Part shown: positions 1 to 6,107 of the stretch, in pieces
How positions within the stretch are numbered: position 1 is the stretch's first letter
Layout: each line of letters starts with the position of its first letter
Source: Flavobacteriales bacterium UBA6969
GTDB lineage: Bacteria; Bacteroidota; Bacteroidia; Flavobacteriales_D; Sanyastnellaceae
Direction: 5' to 3'
Length of the DNA stretch: 20,858 nucleotides
Assembly: GCA_002448555.1 (NCBI GenBank)
Contig: DJYV01000058.1
Span: forward strand, 12,826 to 33,683
Translations under genes and position numbers: made by a program
Notes under the pieces: model-generated
Told to the model about the DNA's origin: nothing
Database searches by the model: none
The model's input: the letters and a program-made list of their open reading frames with translations, nothing else

Positions 1-512
1 TCGACCAAAAATTTGTGGAAGTTCCACGCGACCTTGTGGTCTTCGACCCCGTTTCGAGCCTTGTCACAGAGCCATTGGTAAACGGGATGGGCATCTCTGC
101 CCTTCACGTCAACCTTTTCCATCATTTGAAAGCTCACTCCGTAATTCTCTTCGCAGAATGAAGAGATGTCACCCGCAGAACCCGGCTCTTGGAAACCGAA
201 TTGGTTGCAGGGGAAACCGAGGACAACGAAGCTGTCATCGCCGAATTGCTTGTGCAACTTCTCCAAGTCCGCATACTGAGGGGTAAAGCCGCAGCGAGAG
301 GCCGTATTGACAATCAACACGCGTTTGCCTTTCAGTTGATCGAAGTCGTAGGTCGCGCCTTCGATGGTTGTGGCGCTGAGATCATGAAAATTTTCCATTG
401 CAGGTTGAGGTGCGTAGGTGGCTGAGCTTTTGTACAATTTCCAAGCACTCAAGCCGGTGGCCAGCAAAATTAGCAGGCCTGAGATGGATATCCAATGCAG
501 GTCGATGCGCAT
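1..512 (-). CDS. Glutathione peroxidase, membrane-anchored, C-terminus cut by window edge
   Basis: Reduces hydrogen peroxide or lipid hydroperoxides using thiols (thioredoxin or glutathione in this family). The minus strand from the ATG at 512 reads 170 residues without a stop to the window edge. Family signatures are clear: NTASRCGFTPQY with the peroxidatic cysteine at residue 74, GFPCNQFGFQEPG with the conserved glutamine at about 104, and AWNFHKFLV with the active-site Trp163-Asn164. The active residue is cysteine (codon TGC), not selenocysteine. Residues 8-27 are a hydrophobic segment followed by a short linker, so the enzyme is probably a membrane-anchored or exported form facing the periplasm. 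It lies 125 bases downstream of the flavodoxin-like gene on the same strand and may have its own promoter or be read through from the redox operon. Family assignment is very secure; substrate and thiol partner are not known. Confidence 0.93.
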   Translation of the reverse strand, partial: MRIDLHWISISGLLILLATGLSAWKLYKSSATYAPQPAMENFHDLSATTIEGATYDFDQLKGKRVLIVNTASRCGFTPQYADLEKLHKQFGDDSFVVLGFPCNQFGFQEPGSAGDISSFCEENYGVSFQMMEKVDVKGRDAHPVYQWLCDKARNGVEDHKVAWNFHKFLV

Positions 513-637
513 GATTCTTTACCTTGTGATTGTGCAACTTTCCAAATGCTGGAATTGTTCACACACCGAAGGCGTTGCCGAAGGGACATACTACTACGTT
601 CTCACCATTCCCGGCAAAGAGGACTTGACGGGCTCGA

Positions 638-1201
638 TTACCCTCGTGCGTTAAGGCGTCCGACCAGCAAGGCTGCGTGGCGTTCTGCACTGGAGTTCAA
701 TGCCTCTGCGTCGGTGGCCGCCGGGTTCCATTGGGAAGCGACGATTCCACCCCAATGCATGCCGCAGTACGCAGCCGTTCGCTCCAAAGGCAGCAGCAGT
801 TCTTCAAGGGTGGAACCATTGGATCCGTCCGGTTGGAAAGTGGAAAGTGCAGCGCCTGTGGTCACACTGACCAGCAAAGTTTTGCCTCGCAGCTTGGATG
901 TTTCGCTTGGAAAAGCCCAGCCGGGGGTCAGCATGGAGTCCAACCAGTGCTTGACTAAGGCCGGTGGGCTGTACCAGTACAAGGGAAAGTGCAGAACCAG
1001 CGTGGAAGCTGCAGTCAGGCGCGCTTGAAAGGCCGGGACATCAAAGTGGCCATCGGTGGCTTCCTCGGCCAGCGAAACCCAATTCATATCGAAGGCTTGA
1101 AGGGAAGGTCGAATGGCTTCGATGAATGCCGAACGATCCGCATGCGGATTGCCAACAATGAAAATTGTGGTGGAGTGTGGCACGCCAAACGAACAACCCA
1201 A
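638..1201 (-). CDS. NAD(P)H-dependent oxidoreductase, flavodoxin-like fold (Flavodoxin_2 family)
   Basis: Predicted FMN- or FAD-dependent NAD(P)H quinone oxidoreductase of the KefF/KefG/YwrO type, which transfers hydride to quinones or similar acceptors in the cytoplasm. The 187-residue product has the usual family length. Near the N-terminus TTIFIVGNPHADRSAF is the flavin phosphate loop, and HFPLYWYSPPALVKHWLDS, followed by a TPGWAF motif, is the hallmark flavin-binding region of this family. No signal peptide is visible. The ATG at 1201 is the only in-frame ATG before the fold begins; a GTG seven codons further on is possible. It begins 12 bases after the stop of the barrel-protein gene and so belongs to the minus-strand run starting at 3779. 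Family assignment is strong; the physiological acceptor is unknown. Confidence 0.88.
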   Translation of the reverse strand: MGCSFGVPHSTTIFIVGNPHADRSAFIEAIRPSLQAFDMNWVSLAEEATDGHFDVPAFQARLTAASTLVLHFPLYWYSPPALVKHWLDSMLTPGWAFPSETSKLRGKTLLVSVTTGAALSTFQPDGSNGSTLEELLLPLERTAAYCGMHWGGIVASQWNPAATDAEALNSSAERHAALLVGRLNARG

Positions 1202-1213
1202 TCTGCGCTTGGT

Positions 1214-1993
1214 TCAATTGGCCAAAGCGACTTGTATGCCCACCGTGAAGCTGTGCATGCTCGGTGAATCGGCTGGATTTTCATCGAAAAACGGCAGCAA
1301 TGCCGCTTCACCTAACAAGCTCACTTTTCCAAATCCAACTCCAATGCGAGCGCTCAGCTGTAGAGGAGCGACTGGGAAATCCACTTCCGTAACGGTATCC
1401 GTTGTCCCGGATTGGAACTCGCGGTTGTACTTGCCGTGCAGCAGGTAGCCCGCGACGAATCCGCCTTCTGCGTGTAACCCACTGCCGGCGGAACGGAAGA
1501 GGTGCACGGATGCCAGGACCGGAACGCGCAGGTACAGGGAATTGATGCGGTTCACGGTAACATCCACCGAATTGGGTTCAAGCACGGTGGCTACGACGGT
1601 TTCAGAGGATGCATCGTACCCCAGCACGCGGTTCGGGGCAACGCCGAGTCGAATCCAATCGAAACCGATGCCCGTGGTGATTCCGAGGAATTCTCCGAGC
1701 AGTTTTTGGCGGCGTTCAAAGGGGTTGATGGATACGCGAAACGAATCGAAGGCATCGTCCGTGATCAATCCGAGGTCTTCCCGCGCTCCCCAAGTGGCAG
1801 TGTGGTCTTCCAAATTGCCCTGGAACTGGGCCATGGACAAAGCACTGAAGGAGAGACCGCTCCAATTTCCTTTGGATTCCATTTTACGTTTGTTCCGGAC
1901 TTCCGTGGAATCCGTAGGACATGTGGTAGCTGAAGCGTGTTGCCCGACGACCAAGGCCATTGCGAACAGAAGGGAGGAGAACAGTGCATTCAT
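1214..1993 (-). CDS. Secreted protein, probable outer-membrane beta-barrel (PorT-like)
   Basis: Unrecognised at gene level. The 259-residue product starts with a signal peptide (about residues 1-22, ending in a HASA-type cleavage site). The mature part has alternating polar and hydrophobic stretches typical of beta-strands, such as LYLRVPVLASVHLF, LHAEGGFVAGYLLHG and LSARIGVGFGKVSLLGEA. It ends in a strand-like SFTVGIQVALAN. The pattern LYLRVPVLA resembles the conserved core of the PorT-type outer-membrane barrel families common in Bacteroidota. It starts 11 bases after the DUF5777 gene and ends 12 bases before the flavodoxin-like gene, so it is almost certainly co-transcribed with them. The outer-membrane location is an inference from signal peptide and strand pattern; the function is unknown. 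Confidence 0.7.
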   Translation of the reverse strand: MNALFSSLLFAMALVVGQHASATTCPTDSTEVRNKRKMESKGNWSGLSFSALSMAQFQGNLEDHTATWGAREDLGLITDDAFDSFRVSINPFERRQKLLGEFLGITTGIGFDWIRLGVAPNRVLGYDASSETVVATVLEPNSVDVTVNRINSLYLRVPVLASVHLFRSAGSGLHAEGGFVAGYLLHGKYNREFQSGTTDTVTEVDFPVAPLQLSARIGVGFGKVSLLGEAALLPFFDENPADSPSMHSFTVGIQVALAN

Positions 1994-2004
1994 CGCAGAG
2001 GTGT

Positions 2005-2877
2005 TTACAAATCAAAGACGCGGCTCAAATTGAACCCGAAATAAAGTGCGCCGTCCCGCCACCGTCCACCTGTCTCGGTGAGGAATGCCCGTTCGAACAT
2101 GCCTTGCGAGTTCGTGACGTGCAGCTGGAAGACATGACCTCCTGTTTCAATATCCATGCCAATTGACAAACTATTCACGTGATCCGTCGGCAATCCCGCG
2201 ATAGCGTAGTGGTATTCGGCGTTGATGCTCGTACGAGATGTCAACTTGTACCGCGCCCCGGCGCCCAAGGTCCATTGGTCATTGGCATCGGCGAGGATCT
2301 CCACCAAGTTGCGGTGAATAAACGACGGAATCAGAGCGGTACTCAGTTTGGAACTCCATTTTTTGGCGAGGATGGCCTGGTTCACATAACTCAACCGCGA
2401 AGTGAAAAAGTTCTCGCGTGTAGGATCGCTCCACTTCAGTCCATTGGCCATCGCCACAGAGTAGAGCGTGACACTTAATGGCATGCTGTTGTCGGAGTTT
2501 TGCCGCAACGCCCGCCATTTAATGTTGGCCTCGTAGGTTTTTTGAAAGGTGCTGCGCGCGATGCCAACGGCCAATCGATCGGTGATTCCATAGTCGAAGG
2601 CCATGCGCATGCTGGCGTTGTCCAACCCCCACAGGGCGTAGGCGCCTTCGTTGATTTGGCCAAAGCGGTGGGCGATGACAAAGTGCAGTACGTTCTTCCC
2701 CGGCGTCTCGTTGCTCTGGGCATTGATGATCCGCGTGTCTTTGAATGAAGCGGACACAGGGGTGATAACGAGTGGAGCGGCTTCGATGCCGTCCAGCAGG
2801 CTCTGGGCCTTTGCTGCACCGTCCGGTGAGCCAACGGTCAAGATGCCGCCCAGAATGATTGCAGGGAGTGTGCGCAT
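2005..2877 (-). CDS. DUF5777-type outer-membrane beta-barrel protein
   Basis: A 290-residue protein with a signal peptide (about residues 1-24, ending AAKAQ) and a barrel-like remainder. It matches what I know of DUF5777: a KDTRIINAQSNET segment soon after the signal peptide, HFVIAHRFG, then GLDNASMRMAFDYGITDRLAVGI, and a terminal strand LYFGFNLSRVFDL. Families of this kind are predicted to sit in the outer membrane; no biochemical role is established that I can name. Its ATG overlaps the TGA of the YceI gene (TGATG, sharing base 2877), implying translational coupling. Together with the upstream cytochrome and YceI genes this is a neighbourhood I associate with Bacteroidota, which suggests the three act together at the outer membrane. 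The family name is recalled, not searched. Confidence 0.82.
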   Translation of the reverse strand: MRTLPAIILGGILTVGSPDGAAKAQSLLDGIEAAPLVITPVSASFKDTRIINAQSNETPGKNVLHFVIAHRFGQINEGAYALWGLDNASMRMAFDYGITDRLAVGIARSTFQKTYEANIKWRALRQNSDNSMPLSVTLYSVAMANGLKWSDPTRENFFTSRLSYVNQAILAKKWSSKLSTALIPSFIHRNLVEILADANDQWTLGAGARYKLTSRTSINAEYHYAIAGLPTDHVNSLSIGMDIETGGHVFQLHVTNSQGMFERAFLTETGGRWRDGALYFGFNLSRVFDL

Positions 2878-3422
2878 CAGCGTGGGATTAGAGTGGCGGT
2901 TATTGTGACCTCGATGGACGATGCGATTTTGTTGCGCACCACTTTGGGGATGGCGATATCGTGGTCCGCGGGTGCCACCTCGAATACCGATTCAATGTCC
3001 CACCCGGTTCCATTCCACTGGACTTTCGATGGGATTTCGCGTTCCTGGACGACCCCGTGTATGGTCAGAGACCCCTTGGCCACGACATCGTGCTGCTCCC
3101 CGTCCTGCAAGGCTGCATCAAAACCGGCAACGCTGCCTTCAAACGAGCCGTTGGGGTAGGTGTGCGATTCGAGGTAGTTCTCGTTGAAGTGCTCTTCCAT
3201 CAATGCTTTTTCGAAGCGAAAACCTAGCACCGGCACGCGAAAAGCAAAGGCGCCGTCTACTTGAAGCAAGGCCGTCATCTGCTGATTGTGGGCTTCGATG
3301 TCTTCGATGGGGGTGGTTGAGAAAAACCGCACGTGCCCTTCCCGCGTCATGTATTGCTGAGCGTTTGAGGCAAACGGCAAGCTGCACATGAGGGCAGCGA
3401 GTAGGAGGGTGGATTTGTTCAT
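2877..3422 (-). CDS. YceI-family periplasmic lipid-binding protein
   Basis: Predicted periplasmic lipocalin-like protein; characterised relatives bind isoprenoid quinones or polyisoprenoids in a beta-barrel. The 181-residue product has a signal peptide of about 21 residues (hydrophobic LLLAALMCSLPFA, then NAQQ). The mature part follows the YceI pattern: REGHVRFFSTTPIEDIEAHN near the start, a central FRFEKALMEEHFNENYLES, YPNGSFEG, and LTIHGVVQEREIP towards the C-terminus. It begins 3 bases after the cytochrome gene stop and overlaps the DUF5777 start by one base. If it carries a quinone or similar lipid, the neighbouring monoheme cytochrome and the NAD(P)H oxidoreductase are natural redox partners; that link is inference. 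Confidence 0.92.
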   Translation of the reverse strand: MNKSTLLLAALMCSLPFASNAQQYMTREGHVRFFSTTPIEDIEAHNQQMTALLQVDGAFAFRVPVLGFRFEKALMEEHFNENYLESHTYPNGSFEGSVAGFDAALQDGEQHDVVAKGSLTIHGVVQEREIPSKVQWNGTGWDIESVFEVAPADHDIAIPKVVRNKIASSIEVTITATLIPR

Positions 3423-3425
3423 GGT

Positions 3426-3779
3426 TCAGAATTCAGGGGCGCCCAACGCTGCCCAGTTTTGAAGAAGGACGATTTGACATGAATCCAACGCTCCGTTTGG
3501 GGGCATAGAAAGTGAATTGGACTCGGGCAAAACCAATACGTCGAGCAATGACCCTTCCAACGTAGCCTGGCGTGCCGAGGCATACGTGGTGAGGTCGAGG
3601 CCGCTTTCGGGAAAAGCGCCGCTGTGGCAACCCGTGCAGTGGGTTTCGAGCAAGGGCTGCACGCTGCCTTCGTACGTTTCGATGGAATCGGGGCAATTCG
3701 ACCCATACAGCGTGTCTTCCACATCATAGCGGCAGGCGGCCAAGCCGAGGATTACGAGAATGAAATAAACGCGAAGCAT
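3426..3779 (-). CDS. Lipoprotein monoheme c-type cytochrome
   Basis: Small electron-transfer protein, predicted to be lipid-anchored and periplasm-facing. From the ATG at 3779 the 117-residue product has a short hydrophobic signal ending in the lipobox LAAC (Cys16). One haem-binding motif CTGCH follows at residues 48-52, with MPP (Met92) as the likely distal axial ligand. The spacing LLETHCTGCHSG, DLTTY, then MPPNG and a terminal NWAALGAPEF matches small cytochromes seen in Bacteroidota and Planctomycetes. A longer reading from 3899 is open, but it would put 40 non-signal residues before the lipobox and run into the yebC start region, so 3779 is chosen. It is the first gene of the leftward operon. 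A promoter-like TTG-N22-TAATTTTG lies just upstream. Confidence 0.88.
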   Translation of the reverse strand: MLRVYFILVILGLAACRYDVEDTLYGSNCPDSIETYEGSVQPLLETHCTGCHSGAFPESGLDLTTYASARQATLEGSLLDVLVLPESNSLSMPPNGALDSCQIVLLQNWAALGAPEF

Positions 3780-3784
3780 TGCTT

Positions 3785-3817
3785 CAAAATTAGGCGGAAT
3801 TTTCGTCAAGGCCTCAA
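3785..3817 (-). promoter_or_regulatory. Predicted promoter of the cytochrome-YceI-DUF5777 operon
   Basis: On the minus strand TTG (3817-3815), 22 bases, then TAATTTTG (3792-3785) matches the Bacteroidota housekeeping promoter pattern (-33 TTG and -7 TAnnTTTG). The -7 box ends only 5 bases before the ATG at 3779, so the predicted transcript would have almost no leader. Confidence 0.5.
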
Positions 3818-3822
3818 GCGAA

Positions 3823-3852
3823 TTGCCAAATAGCCTGAAGGTGCGATATTTG
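3823..3852 (+). promoter_or_regulatory. Predicted yebC promoter
   Basis: TTG at 3823-3825, 19 bases, then GATATTTG at 3845-3852 is one mismatch from TTG-N19-TAnnTTTG. The yebC ATG follows 16 bases later. It points away from the cytochrome promoter, and the two do not overlap. Confidence 0.45.
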
Positions 3853-3868
3853 CCAAAAGCACTGAACC

Positions 3869-4600
3869 ATGGGAAGAGCCTTTGAATTCCGAAAAGCACG
3901 CAAATTCAAGCGATGGGCAGCGATGTCCAAGACGTTTGCACGCCTGAATAAGGATATCATCATCGCCATCCGCGAAGGCAACGGTTCGGATCCCGACATG
4001 AACCCGCGCTTGCGCGCAGTATTGCAGAACTGCCGCGCCGCCAACATGCCCAAGGACAATGTCGAACGCGCAATTAAGAAAGCAACGGACAAGGACACTT
4101 CCGATTTCAAAGAAGTCAATTTTGAAGGATATGCACCGCACGGCATCGCCGTTTTTGTCGAAACGGCAACGGACAACAACAACCGCACCGTGGCCAACGT
4201 TCGCAGCCACTTTAACAAATGCAACGGCAACCTCGGTACCTCCGGCTCGGTCGAATTCATGTTCGATCATGTGTGCTTTTTCAAGATCAAGGCAGAAGGT
4301 GTTGATGCAGAAGAATTGGAATTGGAGTTGATTGACTACGGCGCTGAGGAAGTGAGCACGGATGAGGATGCCTTGGTCATCACGGGTACGTTCGAATCCT
4401 TCGGTCAGCTGCAGACCAAATTGGAAGCGGACGGAATGGAGATTGTGGAATCAGGCCTCGAACGGGTGCCGAACACCACCAAGGAATTAGACCCCGAGGC
4501 CACTGCCGAAGTCGAAAAACTGATCGAGCGATTGGAGGATGATGATGATGTGCAGAACGTCTTCCACACCATGAGTTCCTCAACGGACGCGGAAGCCTAA
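3869..4600 (+). CDS. yebC: YebC/TACO1/PmpR family protein
   Basis: Member of the YebC/PmpR family, long annotated as a DNA-binding regulator; relatives, including mitochondrial TACO1, act in translation and help ribosomes through difficult proline stretches. The 243-residue length is typical. Conserved features are the N-terminal GRAFEFRKARKFKRWAAMSK, the segment NPRLRAVLQNCRAANMPKDNVERAIKK written here as two parts (residues 45-60 and 61-71), FEGYAPHGIAVFVE (residues 86-99), SGSVEFMFD (125-133) and the acidic EDDDDVQNVFHTM near the C-terminus. The ATG at 3869 starts exactly at the conserved MGRAFE. It is followed after 54 bases by the RluA-like gene on the same strand, which may have its own promoter. 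Whether this copy acts in transcription or translation cannot be told from sequence. Confidence 0.95.
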   Translation: MGRAFEFRKARKFKRWAAMSKTFARLNKDIIIAIREGNGSDPDMNPRLRAVLQNCRAANMPKDNVERAIKKATDKDTSDFKEVNFEGYAPHGIAVFVETATDNNNRTVANVRSHFNKCNGNLGTSGSVEFMFDHVCFFKIKAEGVDAEELELELIDYGAEEVSTDEDALVITGTFESFGQLQTKLEADGMEIVESGLERVPNTTKELDPEATAEVEKLIERLEDDDDVQNVFHTMSSSTDAEA

Positions 4601-4642
4601 TCCCTCTTTTTCGAATCTGGTCGGCCAAGGCACCGGAGTCAG

Positions 4643-4650
4643 TACCTTCG
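4643..4650 (+). promoter_or_regulatory. -7-like box just before the RluA-like gene
   Basis: TACCTTCG is one base from the Bacteroidota -7 consensus TAnnTTTG and ends 4 bases before the ATG at 4655. No TTG sits at the expected -33 distance, so it is a weaker prediction than the yebC promoter. Confidence 0.3.
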
Positions 4651-4654
4651 CGCC

Positions 4655-5617
4655 ATGGAAAGCAAGCAGGTCAAGGCGGATACGCCGTTGCTGGATTTTT
4701 TGATGGAAAACGGGCAGTACGCATCACGTACCCGTGCCCGAACAGCCATCAAGGCAGGTGCCGTTACGGTCGATGGCGAAGTGCTCAAAATCCCGTCTAC
4801 CGACTTGAAGGCAGGTCAAACCGTGACGTGGCAATCGCTTGCTGCTCGCAGGAGCGTCAAAGATTTTGATTTAGGAGGAAGTGCTTCGGACCGAGAAAAG
4901 GCATCGAAAGCGCCGTATGAAGTGGTGTACGAGGACGAGAACATTTTGGCCTACATCAAACCTGCAGGCATGGTGTTTGCCTCTCCAAAGCCTCAGGTGA
5001 AAACGTCATTCACGGCCATGAAGTTGTGGATGACGAACGCCCGACCCAAATGCGAGTGCATCCAATTTGTCAACCGCATTGAGAAGGAGTCCTCGGGCAT
5101 TAGCATTATTGCCAAGAACCTCGTTTGGAGGAAGCACCTCCAAGACCAATGGCAGCACTTCCAGCGCCGCATGTATGTGCTGGTGGAGGGCCATTTGCCT
5201 GTGGACGATGTATTGTTCTGCTTCGTTCAGGAAGAGGGGAAGAAAAAGCGAACGAAGCACGAATTCGCCTACCGTACGATGCGCGCCACTCCAGCGCATA
5301 CCATGTTGAAGATGGAAGCGGGCTTTGAGCACGTACCGTTGCTCATGAGCGGCCTGCGCCGTCAGCAATGCCTGTTGATCGGAAAGGGCAAGGAAATGCC
5401 CGACCCCCTCGGGCGCAGCGGCCTTCACTTGTTCGGTGTGGACTTGGTCGGCCCCGACGGTCAGGTGATCAACGTCAAGTCCCGTGTGCCGCAACCCTTC
5501 CTCAACCTCATGAAAGGAGGCAAGGGCCCCAAAGCCGAACCCCATTGGAAGCGGAAACAGCGAGAGGGCGAGCAGCGCGAACGTCCGCCACGTGGGAAAC
5601 AAAAAAAGCACCGATAA
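4655..5617 (+). CDS. S4-domain RluA-type pseudouridine synthase-like protein, degenerate active site
   Basis: A 320-residue protein with the layout of RluA/RluD enzymes, which turn uridine into pseudouridine in rRNA or tRNA. Residues 10-60 resemble an S4 RNA-binding domain (RTRARTAIKAGAVTVDGEVL). The fold then follows: YEVVYEDENILAYIKPAG (88-105), RRMYVLVEG (171-179, keeping the conserved tyrosine) and a terminal GLHLFGVDLVGPDGQVINVK. The catalytic motif normally reads HRLDxxTSG, but here it is NRIEKESSG (140-148), with Glu143 in the place of the nucleophilic aspartate. The usual TGRTHQIRVHL segment is replaced by AGFEHVPLLMSGL (222-234). The C-terminal 30 residues are strongly basic. It may be an inactive RNA-binding relative or an altered enzyme. 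Fold membership is likely; activity is doubtful. Confidence 0.8.
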   Translation: MESKQVKADTPLLDFLMENGQYASRTRARTAIKAGAVTVDGEVLKIPSTDLKAGQTVTWQSLAARRSVKDFDLGGSASDREKASKAPYEVVYEDENILAYIKPAGMVFASPKPQVKTSFTAMKLWMTNARPKCECIQFVNRIEKESSGISIIAKNLVWRKHLQDQWQHFQRRMYVLVEGHLPVDDVLFCFVQEEGKKKRTKHEFAYRTMRATPAHTMLKMEAGFEHVPLLMSGLRRQQCLLIGKGKEMPDPLGRSGLHLFGVDLVGPDGQVINVKSRVPQPFLNLMKGGKGPKAEPHWKRKQREGEQRERPPRGKQKKHR

Positions 5618-5627
5618 GGGTGCTTTT
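5604..5627. terminator. Hairpin terminator overlapping the RluA-like stop codon
   Basis: A perfect 9-bp stem (AAAAGCACC, 5604-5612; GGTGCTTTT, 5619-5627) encloses a 6-base loop containing the TAA stop. With A-runs on the left and T-runs on the right it could end transcription in both directions. That fits the convergent genes on either side. Confidence 0.65.
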
Positions 5628-5644
5628 CTAAGTGAAGTGTTTCG

Positions 5645-5830
5645 TTAAAGTTGGTACCTGTTTTCGAGCCAATCCCGGAGTTCAATGGACTCCTTCGGGT
5701 TCAAATTGCGGAAGGCGATTCGCATCGCTCTCCGAATCATGACCGGCTCCGCATGCACGTGGCGAATGAGCGTTTTGTATTGCTCGAGTGCGCTTGGTGA
5801 GTGCATAATGGGGATACCTGTGATGGACAT
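5645..5830 (-). CDS. Small hypothetical protein (61 residues)
   Basis: I do not recognise this protein. Read from the ATG at 5830 it has 61 residues, is rich in arginine, and has a helical look, including EQYKTLIRHVHAEPVMIRRA and NPKESIELRDWLENRYQL. A longer reading from 5914 exists but adds a stretch of unconvincing composition (Trp, Gln, Pro, Asn). Support for coding is the sensible amphipathic composition, a stop 18 bases from the bidirectional hairpin at 5604-5627, and the absence of another gene here. I found no clear promoter upstream. It could be a genuine small basic protein or a chance ORF. Confidence 0.45.
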   Translation of the reverse strand: MSITGIPIMHSPSALEQYKTLIRHVHAEPVMIRRAMRIAFRNLNPKESIELRDWLENRYQL

Positions 5831-5938
5831 GAGAACGTGTTGTAAGAATCGTGGTCTTGGTACGGCATCCCGCGGAAAATGGTTGCAATTCTGCCCGGGT
5901 TTTTGAGCCCACAATCGCTAACTCGTTGAATACCATGT

Positions 5939-5975
5939 AAAAAGAACAAAGCACCGGGACGTTTCCCAGTGCTTT
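5939..5975 (-). terminator. Terminator-like hairpin on the minus strand
   Basis: Arms AAAGCACCGGGA (5948-5959) and TCCCAGTGCTTT (5964-5975) pair with one mismatch around a CGTT loop. On the minus strand the stem is followed by GTTCTTTTTA, a T-rich tail; on the plus strand there is no T-tract. No annotated minus-strand gene ends here, so it may end an unannotated small RNA. Confidence 0.45.
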
Positions 5976-6089
5976 GCTTAACCTAAACCAAATTCACCTG
6001 ATGCATAAGCTCATGTGCTTGTTGTCAGGTTAAACCCAATCACCGTGCCAAACACTGCGCAAGGAGCCTACCGGGGAGCCAATAGCCGT

Positions 6090-6097
6090 TAAATTTG
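6090..6097 (+). promoter_or_regulatory. -7 promoter box of the thiolase gene
   Basis: TAAATTTG is a perfect match to the Bacteroidota -7 consensus TAnnTTTG and lies 10 bases before the ATG at 6108 (16 before the ATG at 6114). No TTG is found at the expected -33 position. Confidence 0.45.
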
Positions 6098-6107
6098 CCG
6101 AAATTCA

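Larger units (their letters stand above)
5831..6107. other. 277-base non-coding stretch upstream of the thiolase gene
   Basis: No convincing coding sequence. It contains a minus-strand terminator-like hairpin (5939-5975) and a nested inverted repeat (ACCTGA 5996-6001 with TCAGGT 6025-6030, and AAGC 6007-6010 with GCTT 6017-6020 inside). It also has a sigma-54-like motif on the minus strand (6051-6035) and a -7 box for the thiolase gene (6090-6097). There is no tRNA cloverleaf that I can fold. Confidence 0.6.

Noticed and set aside
288..295. Selenocysteine possibility in the glutathione peroxidase
   Set aside because: The active-site codon reads TGC (Cys) on the coding strand, so there is no in-frame TGA.
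3780..3899. N-terminal extension of the cytochrome ORF from 3899
   Set aside because: It would place 40 residues before an otherwise complete lipoprotein signal, cover the predicted promoter, and overlap the yebC start.
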